Assembly: GCA_019843655.1 (NCBI GenBank)
Contig: JACDQD010000105.1
Span: 6,386,001-6,450,000 of the forward strand
Direction: 5' to 3'
Source: Lethocerus indicus
Lineage: Eukaryota > Arthropoda > Insecta > Hemiptera > Belostomatidae
Length of the DNA: 64,000 bases
The translations under genes were made by a program, and so were the position numbers. The notes below the pieces were generated by a model. That model made no database searches. It was not told the origin of the DNA and worked only from the letters and a program-made list of their open reading frames with translations. Positions 1 through 13,300 of this stretch are shown piece after piece; within the stretch, counting starts at the first letter, position 1, and the number at the start of each line of letters is the position of its first letter.

Positions 1-1330
1 TATTTTCCGTCGTCTCCCGAGTCATTAGTTTTATTGCCATATTTTCAACACTATCCTGAAACGTGTTTTAAGGTGTATTCCAATTGACAATGGCGATGAG
101 CCGAAACCAAAATGCGACCGCAGAGGTAACCTCACTCTGTTGTCGGTAATTTCCAGTTCTCGTCGGTTTTTTCCAGCAGATTACTACATAATGACTGAAG
201 AAAGACAATTAGGCGAATATTTTCAGCACCGTTTCGATGATTTTATTGGAAAATTCCCGTCGATATTTTGAAACTGAAAGCCGGCCAGTGAGCGAGCTCC
301 GCTGGTTTAATCAGCCGAAATTTTTCGATTGAAGGAAAATTCTGTCTGCCAAATTCTGCCTCTAATCCGTTTACGCCGCCGCGTCACTCTCCGGCCCGGA
401 GCTTTCCAAACTTTTCATGCCGGTGAAACGCATCATTTCGCGAGAGGGTAACTCAGTTTCACCTAGTAAACCGAAAGTTGGACTAAAACCTTATGAGAGA
501 GACGTAGACACAAAGTTTTAGAAACCGGTACTGAGCTGTGCCTCTAGGGGGATACGCGTTGGAACCCATTTCCCAGCAGCTGAGGTATTAAAAAAATGTT
601 TTCCTGACTATAGTCGACGATTTTGATATCTCCCATTCTAACGGAGATTGTTGTACAAGGAAATCATTGATAGAGCAACCTGTATTTTTTGTTTAGCTTA
701 TTTAGGTAAAAAATTGATAATGTCGAATCAGGTGTACTAAATTTGAAAATTTCTTTTTATCTAAGCTTCAGTTTCATTATTTTTATTATTATTGCGCGTG
801 GTATGTTGATCATTGAGTCGGGATGTATTCCTCGCTCGCTACGTATCGACATAATTATTGGCCTATATATTTAGTGTTTCTATCACCGAATCTTAAGTTC
901 AATTCCAATTCCTAATGGTATGTATTGTCTGATAAGATACCGTTTTCGCTCACAGAATAGAACTGTTCATCAACAAACGCGACTGGTTTAACAAACTAAA
1001 GAAAACCGGTGCACTTTTTTTTTTAATGAGGCAAGCCTTGTATTACCGGCTCTAAGGGTTAAATTGCCATTTCATTTACCTTTCTTTAATATCTATATCA
1101 TTGTGGATAGCGTTATACCTAGGTATATTTCGAGTAAGGTCCTTTTTTAAACATTTTTCAGGATTCATCGCGATTATTTCGCTATATATCTAGAACCGCA
1201 CTAAACAAGCGATTCCTGTACCAATTTGTATATTCGACCGATATATTATAATGCAACGGACTGCGCTGTTAACAACCAATACTGAGAATTAACCTGTTTG
1301 ATTGTTGACTTGTAGAGTTGACCTGTAGTA
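1..1330. other. Gene-free flank
   Basis: No open reading frame with recognisable protein character and no RNA gene was seen. Positions 91-108 carry a GGC-loop-GCC-GAAACC hairpin motif that recurs through the window (see the dispersed hairpin repeat entries). The rest is A+T-rich unique-looking sequence. Confidence 0.5.
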
Positions 1331-1503
1331 GGGGGTGTTGTGGGTGTGGGGTCTGGGGTGGGGGTGGGGGTTTTGGGTTTACTACAATAGTTAGTATTAC
1401 TACTTTACTTACTACGTGGTTACTATCGCGGTGGTGTGGTATATATAATGGTGTTGGGCCGGGGGTTTGGGTTATGGGTGGGTGGGGGCGGGTGTTTGGG
1501 CGC
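1331..1503 (+). other. G-rich block with G-quadruplex potential
   Basis: Two clusters of G-runs lie on the + strand. Positions 1331-1377 hold runs of 5, 3, 4, 4, 5, 5 and 3 G separated by 1-5 bases, and 1455-1500 hold runs of 3, 5, 3, 3, 3, 5, 3 and 3. Both fit the usual four-run G-quadruplex pattern several times over. The block sits directly upstream of a CT-rich block on the same strand, so the strand bias reverses at about 1,530. A CpG-island promoter is possible, but I could not tie it to a gene. Confidence 0.6.
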
Positions 1504-1550
1504 CTGCGCCCGTAATAATGGTGCCGGTGGCCGGGCGTGCTCCTCTCTCT

Positions 1551-1555
<5 letters not shown>

Positions 1556-1605
<50 letters not shown>
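1556..1605 (+). repeat. (CT)n microsatellite
   Basis: About 24 uninterrupted CT units on the + strand. The predicted proteins across it are Leu-Ser or Arg-Glu runs and are artefacts of the repeat. In insects (GA/CT)n is the recognition sequence of GAGA factor, so a regulatory role is conceivable, but length polymorphism is the only property the sequence itself shows. Confidence 0.97.
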
Positions 1606-1613
<8 letters not shown>

Positions 1614-1685
1614 TCTCTGTATCTCTCAGTCGAGTGTGTGGCCGGCCCCCGGGTTGGAGCTCTCAGCGCCGGTGTCTGCCGTCTG

Positions 1686-1712
1686 CTCTCTCTCTCTCTC
1701 TCTCTCTCTCTC
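1686..1712 (+). repeat. Second (CT)n microsatellite
   Basis: About 13 CT units in the same orientation as the longer tract 80 bp upstream. It is followed by pyrimidine-rich CCTCC/ACC/GCC triplet sequence to about 2,060. The composition makes this whole stretch polypyrimidine on the + strand. Confidence 0.95.
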
Positions 1713-1859
1713 CTCCGCCTCCAGGCGTGTTATCTCCAGGTTATCTCTCGTGTGCGTGTGTGCGTGTAGCGCGGCCACCCCCGGCGCCCACCCCGCCCAT
1801 TTGGGACGCACATGACCCGCGACAGCTAACGCCTGGTCGCCTCTGCTCGCTCTGTGGGT

Positions 1860-2060
1860 AGGTCCCGGCACTCCCCCCAGACGGGGGAGGCTTTTAATCT
1901 ATAATGCGCCACTCCTCCACCACCACCGCCGCCTCCTCCTTCTCCTCCTCCTCATCCTCCGCCTCGTCCTGGCCTAACCGTCTTCCCTGACCCGGCCCCG
2001 TACCCCCGGGGAGCACGCCTCTACTACGTTCGCCCACCCCCCTGCGGCCTCCTTGAACCC
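1860..2060 (+). repeat. GC-rich polypyrimidine stretch
   Basis: Imperfect CTC/CAC/CGC/TCC triplets fill 1,910-1,970. An ATG at about 1,903 opens a 29-codon Ser/Thr/Ala reading frame that is pure triplet repeat. I do not call it a gene. Together with the two CT tracts this forms a roughly 500-bp C+T-rich island next to the G-rich block. Confidence 0.6.
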
Positions 2061-2983
2061 TCCCCTCTCGACATAAACAATCCTTGAAATTACAAATTGT
2101 GTCCGTTATCCCTTACGATTGTAACGCTATCTGTCCTCTTTAGCACCTTTGGAGCGTGCTCTCCCCGCCTTCGGTTGCAATTTTGAACCTATTTAACATT
2201 CCTTTAACACTAAGACACGTTTGAACTTATGTCAGAAAATAATCCCTTAACGTTGCTTGGACCCCTCTAAATTCCCCGCTTTCGATAGTGATTCTGATAG
2301 TATGTTACTCTAGGAAACCTATTTAATATTACGTGTGTCTTCAGTGTGTATGCTTTACCCCCTTTTAACACTATGTAAAATAGGACTATACTAAATGATG
2401 ATCTTTTATAATTAAGAATGAGATAACGTCGCTAATTCTCTAAATCCAATTCGTAAGAACAAAGTTTTTCTTTCGGCCAATACGATATTTTTCATTTAGA
2501 TTAATAGTTTTCAAATCGTCCATAATTTAAGGCATCATCGTTGAATTGCCCTTAGAGTTAATATACTGTTTCAGTCTTGGAATTATTTATGAGTTGCGGC
2601 GACGCCTCGTACGCGACGCGGTGCTCTTGAACGAGGCCGTGATCTATTTTAATTCACAAGTGTCTCCTAAATTGTCTAATGATCCGTAAGTATGTATTTA
2701 TATCGTGTAAGGGGATGTGAAAGTGTCGGTTGGGCCTACGGCTCGAGTTTTCCATTCGAAGAATGCGGTGTATGAGCTTCACAAAGGGCAATCTTCCAAC
2801 AGCGTCCTTTTCCCCGTACCCATTGTAACTTACTTATCGTCTTGTGTAAGTTGTAATAAAATATGTGATAACGTCAATTTTACTAGTCGTTCGGGCAGTT
2901 GTCACTTGTTGCACCTGTATCGCGGCTACTTTAAACGAGTCTAGAATTTCTGGCGGGAGCTCCCCGATATTCGAGACCCATTT

Positions 2984-3008
2984 GGGTTTCTCACCGCCTT
3001 CGGTAGTA
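2984..3008 (-). repeat. Dispersed hairpin repeat, degraded copy
   Basis: Reads GGTTTC-TCACCGCCTTCGGTAG on the + strand, matching the clearer copy at 4797-4825 with a few changes. Orientation is given for the strand on which the element ends in GAAACC. Confidence 0.35.
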
Positions 3009-4796
3009 CAACTCGAAGGAATTATTCTTTTGAGCGTTATTTCGTAGAGTACCGCGTTATTCTTAATTATTAGACGTCTTGCCATCTAGTCCATTGATGA
3101 CACTGGTCTAGGAAAAGACCCAACTCAACAGGCCGTTGCGAATCACACGAAGAAACATTATTTTGGCGACATATTTTCTTTTTTTTTCAGCAAACTGTCG
3201 TAATAAATAACTGTCCAACTGAATCGGACCAACCTGGGACAGAAGAATGAATATACCTGTTGAATGGTAGTGGGGGGGGGGCGTCAGAGTGACGTTATTA
3301 CGTCACTAAAATATCGGACCTAATAACTAATGTAGAAATGTTAACTGATATCAGGTAACCAATTCATTCAGAAGTTGTAACTTTTGTTTTATCCGTTTCT
3401 TTTGAGGAGACGTTATATACGCGTTGTAGTCATTCAAGCTACGATTCATTCATATATCATGATATTGAAAATTGTTTCCTTGATTTATAAAATTTAGTTT
3501 TGAATCACGTAACGAGTTTTTTATTGGGTTTTACTGATTCGTTCCTTAAATGCATTATTGGTTTTACGATGACAATGGGCTTATGAAATCGCTCTTTACT
3601 TTCCTATACGTCCAGGTATGGAATTTTAAAATTAAGGGACAGAATTTGAATAGAGAGAATAACTCACCTTTGGGGCGCAGTGTATCGTCTCTAGTTAGGA
3701 TATTTTATTCGAAAATGGTGATCCAAAGAGATCCAACGCTTGAGGAGGGGCAAGTCTCTTCTTCTCACCATTTATTATACCGAAAATTGATATTAGAAAA
3801 ACGCGCACTTATCGAGGGTTAACGAACTTTCCTCTTAATTATTGAATGGGGTTAATTCCGACACGAGAAGCGAGAGCAAGTGTATCATGCAACCTTCGTC
3901 GTCGTTTTTAAAATTTTAAACACATACGCATATATTCAGAAAAAAAGGAGGAAATTTTAACTCGTTCCGTGCTTAAATAGCGCGATTGATTTTCAGAACC
4001 TTTAAACGGAGTTCGTATAGGGATTGCAATCTATAGACTACCCACTTAGGAAGGCAATACTGTTAGATTGTAAACATTTTCAGTTGTGAATCTCAAAATT
4101 GTGTCTCAAAAATTACCGATTATGAAACTTGTTGTACCATTTAAATACGTAAAGTTTACAAGAACGAGGAGGAGAATTTAAGGCTAGTATTGTATAATTT
4201 CAAAATGAGTAGCCGGTAAATTAAAATACATGTCAAAGGAGCATTTCAGCATCCCAGCTACAATTCCACTGTAATAGTTACATTGTAATTGCTGTTAAAA
4301 GTTCGTCTTACGTACAATTTTGTCAATTTTTGGTTGTAACATTCACAGATTCGCGATAGGTTTATGTACAATTTTCCTGAAAATGAATTTCCCCGTATTG
4401 TTTAAATGTATGCTTCCGGTTTAAGACGCTTTAAAATATTGTTTTCCCAATAGTTTTTCCTACAAGGGAAAAACCTGCCAATGGGGAATTATTGTATTTT
4501 GGTTGTTATTGGACTCGATTACTCGTCGAACAACAGGTTGGACACCGCGCTGTCGTTCAACCTTGATTCCGATTATTTCGCTTCGACATTTGCCGGCTTT
4601 GATAATCACCTTCTTTTCTTTGTTCGTCCTTTTTTTACTTCTTCTTCCCGTGGGAAAAAGACGAATTGGTTTTTTGTCGATACCGAAACGACCGGGAGAA
4701 CTTGTTGTAAAGGTCCATTTTTTGCTGTATCGGGTTTGCGATACCGGCGTTTTTGATAACTTGTAAATCTAATAGTAATCGTTGGTTTGGCCGTAT

Positions 4797-4825
4797 GGTT
4801 TCGGCTTTTCGCCACCTTCAGTAGC
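4797..4825 (-). repeat. Dispersed hairpin repeat copy
   Basis: On the - strand it reads CTGAAGG-T-GGC-GAAAA-GCC-GAAACC: a conserved 5' box, a three-base-pair GGC/GCC stem and a GAAACC box. The same layout recurs at 91, 15581, 26923, 32091 and 59890. The family is probably the end of a transposable element. Confidence 0.55.
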
Positions 4826-5756
4826 GTTCCGCCAGTTCGAATTCTATCGAATTTCATTTCAGTTATAAATTTCAACTTCTCTATTTTAATCTACAGGAAA
4901 AACATAAATTATACATAATATTATTTCCGATATGAAGTCCGAATTATTCTTCGTAAATAATTCTCCAGTTATATTGTGGACTCCGAGACGTGTAAATTGA
5001 GCAACAATTTTTTTTTTCATTGAAATTTCACTATTAACATTATTTTTCTGTTAAATATCCCCCATCCAAATTTTCTGAATTAACTCCTATCGGTAGTAAA
5101 CTAGATAGATTCGCTCGCTGTCAACTAATTATTTTTATGGAAAGCCTTAACGTATGCGCAGTTAATCATTGGAATATATGCTTTTACCGGACAGATACAA
5201 ATTTGTATTTAAATTGGGCATACTGGAGTCGCGGAGCTCCCTCAACCCAGTACAATAATATTGTAAAACTCGTTAGATTTAAAAAAAAAATATTCTCACG
5301 GCCACGAATTAAACAGAATAGAAAATCCCGATTCAATAGGACAATACTGAATCGGCTCTTTCACTTCCCCATCATTGTGAATTGACTGCGAATCCTCCCT
5401 TTGGGTTTTATCCAACGCGTGCGACTTTTGATCGGACGAATTGAAAGCGTTGTTGTGCCGGTGGAAACAACAGCCGGATGACGACTGTGGCCGCGAGATA
5501 ACCGGGGGGGGGCCGGCTCTGTCTATCGTGTCCTGAAATTAAATTCATTTTTAAATCGACCAAGGTTTCAGCGACGACTGACTTCCGGCAGGATCGCGCA
5601 ATTCTGTCGGAAGGACGTCCGTCTTCTTCACGTGTTCGGGTACCAACCGATCGAACTCCGCTGGAAGGCTTTTCAACCTTTCCTTCAGTGACCAGTTAGG
5701 TTCGGCCGGATAATTGATCTAAATGAGAATTTCCATGTTAATGACTGTCGTACACT

Positions 5757-6165
5757 TTTTTTTATTGTACAATCAACAATGTGCGATTGATTTGAATGTT
5801 GTCCAGCGACACTTTCCAGACTTGTTGTTCTAGACCACTAGGACTAGTGGAGAAAATCTCTGAGGCGGTGGCGTTTAAGTCGCCGATGCGGGGGCGGGGG
5901 AGGGATAATGGACGTGTAAAGGAGGAAAGGATTAGGGATGAGGAGAAAGAGGGAATATAATTTGGGGAAAATTTTTTTATGAATCGGTCGACTTGCGATC
6001 GGAATCTCTGGATGCGAGCAGCATTGGATATTTCGATACCGTATGTCCACGTCCGTTTCACTGCAGTTTTGTATATTGTCAATTTATCGTAAGTTTTGAA
6101 ATCCTTTCCAGTAGAGGTTTCAACGGTCCGAATTTGTTAACAGCGTTCTTTTTTCGGCGAAGATA
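5757..6165 (-). mobile_element. Old Jockey-like retrotransposon tail, copy 1
   Basis: On the - strand the translation from 6082 down contains the Jockey-clade reverse-transcriptase end motif (TIYKTAVKRTWTYGIE, then AARIQRF), as in copies 2 and 3. The conserved LWG after GIE and the following residues are lost and the frame has drifted, so this copy is dead. Its 3' end (TTGATTG...CAATAAA plus A-run, read as T-run on + at 5757) matches the other two. Its 5' limit, near 6165, aligns with the 5' ends of copies 2 and 3. No target-site duplication is visible, consistent with greater age. Confidence 0.75.
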
Positions 6166-8856
6166 AAATTACAACCGGATGTGTAATTTTGTTGAGATTA
6201 ATTAGTCTCGGCGTTGCGGATTTTTTTCTGTTCAATTCACCTCTATAACCCCGTTTTTACTATCGCGGATATTATCACGAAAGTCCGATATCTTTGTTGT
6301 TTTCAACGCTCATTTTTCAAATTAGAATTTGCGTTCGGAAGAAGGATGTTCGTGCGGAGGAACTTAGGATACGTGGTGTCGTATGGTGACGGTCTCTTCC
6401 GAATTGTTCAGTTTGAGCATTGAAAAATTCTTTGATGGCCGGTCGGTGGAGGAAGAGGAAGGAAATCGGTGATGGGTGTGAAGGCCGCGACGTGTCCGCT
6501 AATCTTCGCCCGCTAACCGTAATTCATAACTCGGCCCTCGCCAGCCCCAGATCCAGACCCGCGCTCCCCAACCGTTACGGACACAATTATGGACTCCCGG
6601 CACTTTTTGAATCTACCACAAACGTATTTCCGCCAATACCAATAAAGTTTCTATCGGCCGGACACACGGTACAGTCTATATTCAACTCGGTCTTTTCATT
6701 TCTGTAAAGTTCAATTTTGTAATTTGGAATACCTGTTTTGTGGTCTGCGATGGGTTGAGATTTCTGGTTGTCTCTTTAGCCAGACGGTTTTCGGATAGAT
6801 CGTGTCCTTACATTCTGTTTTACTGCCCTCTTCTGTATTTTATAACGTTGAACAGACACGATAATTATATCTTCCGTGTCACCCTGCAACCGAGATTGTT
6901 TTTATATGAATCATAGATGGAACTACAACAAGGTGTAATACCGCAGGGATACTCCACCTGAAACTAGAGCCATTTAGAACGGTGTACGCGATAGTTTCGA
7001 AACTTCGAAATATGCGAACTATTTTAGCCATCAATAATAACGCGTTTAATAGTAATTTTACGTTATGAAACTAGTGAATTACACAATTCTGTCTTTAGCC
7101 TCAAAGCGGTCTCTCGCCGGCAATATTTGTCATTGCAATGTTCGTCGCTGTCAGACCTGAGCCATACTTAAACTTGTCGTTCGTAAAACGTTATGCAAGA
7201 TTTTATAAATACATCCTACGTGGGGGGACCGAAAAAAATAAATTATTCCTACGACCTACTGTCCTCACTTCGCTTTTAAATTCTAATTTCAGGATTGCCA
7301 AAGAATACATAGATTCGGACCCGTGTGTGTGCGCGGGGGGTGGGTGGTGTGGGTTTTCGGACAATAAATTTTCCATAAATTATGTAGCGTTGAAAATATG
7401 TTTACGCGGGCCCAGAAATCTCTTGCGTATCTTGTTTTTTTTCCCCGGCGTAAAAAAATACGCTAATGTTTATTCATTAGAGCGGAACAAAAATTAGTGA
7501 TTTTTGAAACGGCCGTCTCCGGCTCGCACAATTGTAAATTATTGCCGGCTTGTTTGTGACAGTGTCAAATGCGCCGCGTCCTACTGCGGTGGCGGGGCGG
7601 GGGCGGGGAGGTCGAGCCGTCCCATTATTGCCGGCGGATGGCACAAAAGCGTACGTTTTCTTTGGTCGCGGCGGTACAACGGGGCTTTGACGCACGTGAC
7701 ACGTTGGGCGTCCATTGTGCCGAGAAGTTGTATCGCCAAAGTGACCGGCCGCCCCACCTGTATCGGGCTGTACAGAAGCCGGCTAATAGCCGGAATCTAT
7801 AGAGGTTGGCGGGAATAAGGTTTGGTATAGAAACAATCAAGAGGGGACGCGATGAAGAAAAAATTAATTATAAGCGAGCTAAGTTTTCCGTGATTTTCGG
7901 GATAACTGCAGTTCCGGAATTATTCCTGTCTTTGGAAACCACCCGAGTGTCTGCCTCTCTTGTGTCGTCTGCCAACAACTAATTGTTATAAATGCAATCG
8001 TTGCAATCTACAATCCTTCCGTAAAATCGTTTTAAGCCCACATCTCTTGGGTAGTCCACGAGTGTTTGAAATATTGTACCCTGTTCTCTATAAACATACC
8101 TGCAGACCGTATATAGGCGAGTAGAGATTGTGTGTCGCTGGAATGGTCATAACACTTTTTCGCTTGTGGAGTATTGCGAAATATCGGATAATGTCTATTT
8201 CCGGTATTGGTCCAAGCGGGCTTATTTCCCTCTCGTTTCTTCTCAAAGTCTTCAGCGGGTTCGACAAGTGGGTAATATCGGGTTGGAAGTGCTTGCTCTT
8301 CGCGGTGGCGGAGAGCAGAGCATCAGCCGTGCCGCCGCCTGACAAGTGTCCCGCTAAGCCGGATTTGCACCCTCCAGCCTCCTTTCGATAAGCCCCCGAC
8401 TTGTCGCCGCTCCACCTTCTTCCCTCCCCAAAAAGTGTCTCTATTTTTGACTCTCTTGTTAACTCAGTTATAGATGAAGGCGTTGACTGTAACAGTACGG
8501 CCTAGCCAAGAACAGTGGAATCCTGACGTTTTTTCAGTTACTTTCCCTTTCGGGCACGTGAGAACGTTAAGTCCACACAAGGTCACCATCCCTATCCCGC
8601 CACCTGGAGGTCAACCGAGGTTTTTCCTAGCAGAGGGAAAATCTTAATCTACCAGTCCAGAGATAGGTTGGGGGGAAAAAAACCACTTCCCGCGAATTGT
8701 CTGAGCGCTCTTATGTGCTGCCCTAACAGCGTCTCATGTTCAAAGGGCATCGCACTGTTGTCACGAGGTCTCTTCTGGCTTTATCCTGGAGGACCGCACC
8801 ACTTGATCCCATTATTCCTCTGCTCCGCAAGCGCAAACAAGTGTTCTGACTGGTCT

Positions 8857-8870
8857 TGCATATGCAAATG
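8857..8870. promoter_or_regulatory. Palindromic octamer-like motif
   Basis: TTGCATATGCAAAT contains the octamer ATGCAAAT inside a 12-base perfect palindrome (TTGCATATGCAA). Octamers bind POU-domain factors, and palindromic arrangements can bind dimers. No adjacent promoter is recognisable, so function is a guess. Confidence 0.25.
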
Positions 8871-10375
8871 AGCACCGAGCGAGCCGTGTCCTCTTATACC
8901 AGGGGTAGGAATGGCGCTCTGCACGGTAGAAGCAGTAGTAGTACTACCCATAACAGACATCTTTTACGCGAGCGTGTTCAATCTCTAGTACTTAGTTAGC
9001 TATGAACTAACAGTAGCATCCGATTAAGTACAAGTAAGGACAAACATGGTTCTAAAAAAACACGAACAATTTACGCCTAATTACATACTGAATTACTTGA
9101 TTGTTGTATTCTTTTCCTTTTTACAACGCACAATTTCAATCAGTCGTCAATTTATATTTCCACTAACAGATCTGGAGACTGGGATGGTAAATAAATGGTT
9201 CAAATCCCACTAACATATCAATCCATTGTAAATGACTTGCATACATTTGATATTGTCTTATATGAGTCACGCATATGAAATACGTATTTCAGTTACCTCG
9301 CACCGAACTACCTTTTAATAAGAGCGCGGCTTTTGTTCCCCCCCCAAAAAAAATGGTCACGATCTCCCGTTTCCTCAGAGGAAACCGGATTTCCGGACAT
9401 TATTACGGGTTCGGTTTAATTTGCGGATATTGTTTGATGAATTCAGTTTCTCGTTTCATTTATGTTGAGTTTGTCAAACACTCGGCCCCGGTGATGCTGC
9501 AGCTTTCGGGCTAATCGAGTTGTTATTGGTTCCCGGACCGGTTCTCTCCACACCGAACCATTCCGTTTATTAACACAACCCGCTGCCACCAACCTGGAAA
9601 GGAATTCCAGCCAAGGTGGAAATCAATTTTCCGACAATTTTCAGTTGGTACCAATTCCGTTAAAGCGCCCACTTGATTTTGTACGTTAACGTCTATCAGG
9701 CCAAACAACGTCAATAGAGATTTTTTTTTATTAATACTTCCGATGTCAATCATTGATTAATTGGGACGCATCGGGACTAGTGCACTTCGGCCGGATTAAA
9801 CGGCTGTTGTAAATACAAACGTAATTAAATGATAATACAGTATAAAGCTTAAATGAGCGACCGAGCGTTTATTTAAATGTTTTAACATACAATATTGATA
9901 TTCAACGTCAGTACTGATCAATGTCATTAACAAATCTGCGAACGTTAAACTAACGTTTTAATTTATGTAAAAACCATGTTCGACAATTTTATTTCTCTAT
10001 GACGAGGGAACTAATCCGATGCTTTGTGGATGTATACTGCCCCGAATAAGCGACACTATCGAACTTTGTTTCTTATTTCTTGAGCCTTTTTCGCAACATA
10101 GTGGCCCTGTGAGTCACACAGTGAAGCAGTCTGTCACGAAAACGGTTCAGTAAACCGAGTCTTCACGAGGACGATCGTGTGATAAGGTGAAATGGTGATA
10201 AGGGCGTAGCGGTGACAAATTCGTGCGTTCAATTTAATCGGCGATTCTGTGGTGTGGGGGTGGGGCTTCTTTCTGTATGTCCCGTGAGAGGAAAAGGAAT
10301 GAGGGAAAATGAAATTAGGCTGAATGCGTTTAGGCGGATGTGTTGTAATAAACTATTTCCCGTTGTTACTATTGT

Positions 10376-10394
10376 GGCGGTGGCGGCCACCGCC
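10376..10394. other. GC-only hairpin
   Basis: Arms GGCGGTGG and CCACCGCC are perfectly complementary around a CGG loop. It lies in otherwise mixed-composition DNA and is followed by more CCG units. It could be a chance product of triplet repeat expansion. Confidence 0.4.
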
Positions 10395-13300
10395 GCCGCC
10401 CCCTCTGCCTTTTCGTGCTGACGTGCACCAGACGTTGGACACGTCCTCTTCGTAACGTCTTAATTTAACGCGAAATTATGTCTAAAACCCGCCCGGTCTA
10501 ATTACACTATTCCTGTTCGGGTTCGACCCGACTTTTTCCTCCTATACACGAACGTTACACTTTGCTATTACGTTTTAAATATACAGTCGCCCCTCAACAT
10601 ATTTATTTTATGATTTGTGTATGTTTTAAGTATATATTTGTTAAATATACGTTAAATGGAGATACGTTAAAAACTCTCGTCCTAGGGCGTGATTTCAATA
10701 GAGAATCAACATTTTGATTATAAATTGATCCGGCTTCAATTTGCTGCCCTCCTGAAATTATTTCAAGCGACTAAATAGATGAAACAAAACGGACGCGAGT
10801 TAAACGCGAGCAAATGTTTAGACACTTTGTTATCAAGTTTAAATTCTACTCTATTTTACGTGCCACCAATCTGCAGATTTAGTTTTCAGTTAGCAGGGGT
10901 GAGTTTTCCGATTATGATATAAATAGTAAAGCCGTAATTGTGTTCTGAGGGAGGGACAAGTGTCCACTTGTCGATTCCTATACCCCTTCTATGCCCATCT
11001 ACCCCTTCAACTCTCGTTCGTCCAGACTTCACTCCCGGATGAAAGCCAATCTGCGATCAATTCCTAAAGGTTCCGCTCGAGTCGTTCGACGAAACTGATA
11101 TACAGCGAATTGTACATCGATAGCCGGTTTTGAGTGGGGGTTTTTGTATCCGGTTCCGCCGTGAAATGAAAGTTGTGTGCCCTCATCGTTGAAATTCGGA
11201 TATTTTTCTCGACATCCGTGAAATGTATTTCCCTCCGGCCGAGGCGTAAATGTCGTTCAGACGGCCATAAACAACAGAGCGTTTGACCAATTGGTCGGGC
11301 AATTAGCTAATTTGTTGTCCTATTGATGGACCGCTCGAATCGCGTATAATGAAGGCGGAACACTGTTCTCGTTAAATGCCGAGCGGCGGCCCAACATGAA
11401 AAACGTCTTCCGAACCGACCAATCTATTTCTGTTTACGGGACCGTGTCCGATGGCCGCGTAATTTTCAAAATATTGCGCCTCATTTTTATCCCGTTTCCC
11501 TTTTGATCTTATTTACTCCCGGGTACTCGGAGAACGAATTCGTTTTTTCTTAGAAAGTTTGATTTCAAGATTTTAAAACGTAAAGACCTAATTTGGTCCC
11601 CCTTTTTTCTGTTTTGCGGTCAGTTTTCGGTTTTCTCCCATCCTCGATATCAGAGAATAAATAAAGCGTGATTTACTTTCATTTTTTTACTTTTTAGTCA
11701 TTTCTCTTTCTGGATCATTGGTCGCATCCACTCTGATTTTTTCATATCAATATAATACTTAGGTTCATCTTATGATTCCTGATGAAAAATACAATATATT
11801 CAAAACCTGTACCGGAATTTTACAATTTATTATAATTTTATCTGCTATTACATTTGTGTCTATCGTTCTGGGTATGTTCAAGTACGAATGTTTACGCGAG
11901 TTATCGTTGTACCTGTACCTTTCATACGGAAATTACAGTGTCGAGAAGCGGGTATTTAGCGTTGAATTCAATGCGGGACGCATTATTATGCGAAGTCGAG
12001 GCTCTCTCGTCCTTTTTATAATGGCGGTGTTTTGAATGGCTCGGGACGGGCCAAAAAAGACTATCCTTTTGAGCGATACACGCCCTTTTCTCCTTTTTGT
12101 AGGATAATAGCGTGTTAAGAAAGGGACAGACAATATAAATGTGAATACGACCGAGGATGTAGAATGGAAAACGGACGTCGGGCTCTTGTGCCCATTCTTG
12201 AAACGGGCAAACCGCCCGCTGTCGGCAACATTATAAAGGCCACTACCAGCGAGAACGAGCTACAATTTTGAAAAATACAGTTCTTATGGAAATTATATGG
12301 AATTTATTTGCCGTGACTACAATAGGCACAATATTTTAACAGCGACAATGCTAATCTTCATGGGGCCACGTTGTTCAAGGAGTACAAAGATTATTTTATA
12401 TATAGTTTAACCGTAGGGATCTTTTTTAAATTTGTGTTGTTCCTGCAGGATGTTTCGTTGTCAGAAAATATATTTTGTACTTCCACGCATATGCAGTGTT
12501 ACTGTGACCCTCATTCTATAACTACATAGTACAGCAGTCCTATTCATTGAAGTATTTGATCGAATCTTCATTTGTGCTGTTGATTGTTTAAATTCTGGCC
12601 TGTAGGATGTTTTTCGATTGGGGAATCCAGTTTGAAAATAACGTCAGCGTTATCCTGGGGAGTTAGTGTATAATGTGGTACTGGGTTTTCTCTGTCTACA
12701 TACTGGACGTCTGAGGGTAACTAGACCTGTTTTAGGTGTATAAGTGTGTGGGCGCGACGTGCGTGCCGGACAAGTCTATTAACCTTGTCGCATTTGGACC
12801 GGAGTCCGTTCTACTGTTTTCTGCCCGGTCTTCTGTGTCGGTCGTTATTGCGTTAATTGCTTAATAAATGTCCGCCTCCTTCTTGTGTCCTTTCTTTTGG
12901 CCCAGCGTTGTTTCTCGGCCCCCTTGTTTTTCTCGTGTCCACTCCTTGTAACTTGTGACTCTATTAAGCCGTCCACACCCCCCCCCCCTCCCCCGTAATA
13001 CGTCGCTCTTTCAAGTGATCCTCTCCCATTCAGTTTACGTCCTAATTATGTTTTTAATTTTGGCCAGCGTTCGTTTTCGCCAGCGCCAAGTGTCCGCTTT
13101 TATTAATTGTATAAATAAAACAGATAACGACGCAACTTTTCTTAGGGTGCACCGACAGGCGTGCGTAATAGTGCCTACTTATTGTGAACCTACTCTCTGA
13201 CCACTAGAATGGCCTTACACCTGAACTTAGGGGGACAAACTAAATTCTAATCAGTTCAAATTAGAAAGTTAATGAAAATTCGGTCCGCCTATAAATAATC

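Larger units (their letters stand above)
2061..5756. other. Non-coding spacer
   Basis: Mostly A+T-rich sequence with short chance reading frames only. It contains a 10-G run (3272-3281) and two members of the hairpin repeat family (2984-3008 and 4797-4825). Nothing else was recognised. Confidence 0.5.
6166..12960. other. Non-coding spacer
   Basis: No recognisable exon or RNA gene. Notable small features are a POU-type palindrome (8857-8870) and a GC hairpin (10376-10394). Both are listed separately. Reading frames of 60-120 codons here have no family character and are about what chance gives. Confidence 0.5.

Noticed and set aside
1436..1861. Leu-Ser and Arg-Glu rich reading frames
   Set aside because: Direct translations of the CT microsatellites in several frames.
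9194..9210. B-box-like GGTTCAAATCCCAC suggesting a tRNA
   Set aside because: No A box or foldable tRNA upstream at the required distance. The T-stem does not pair.
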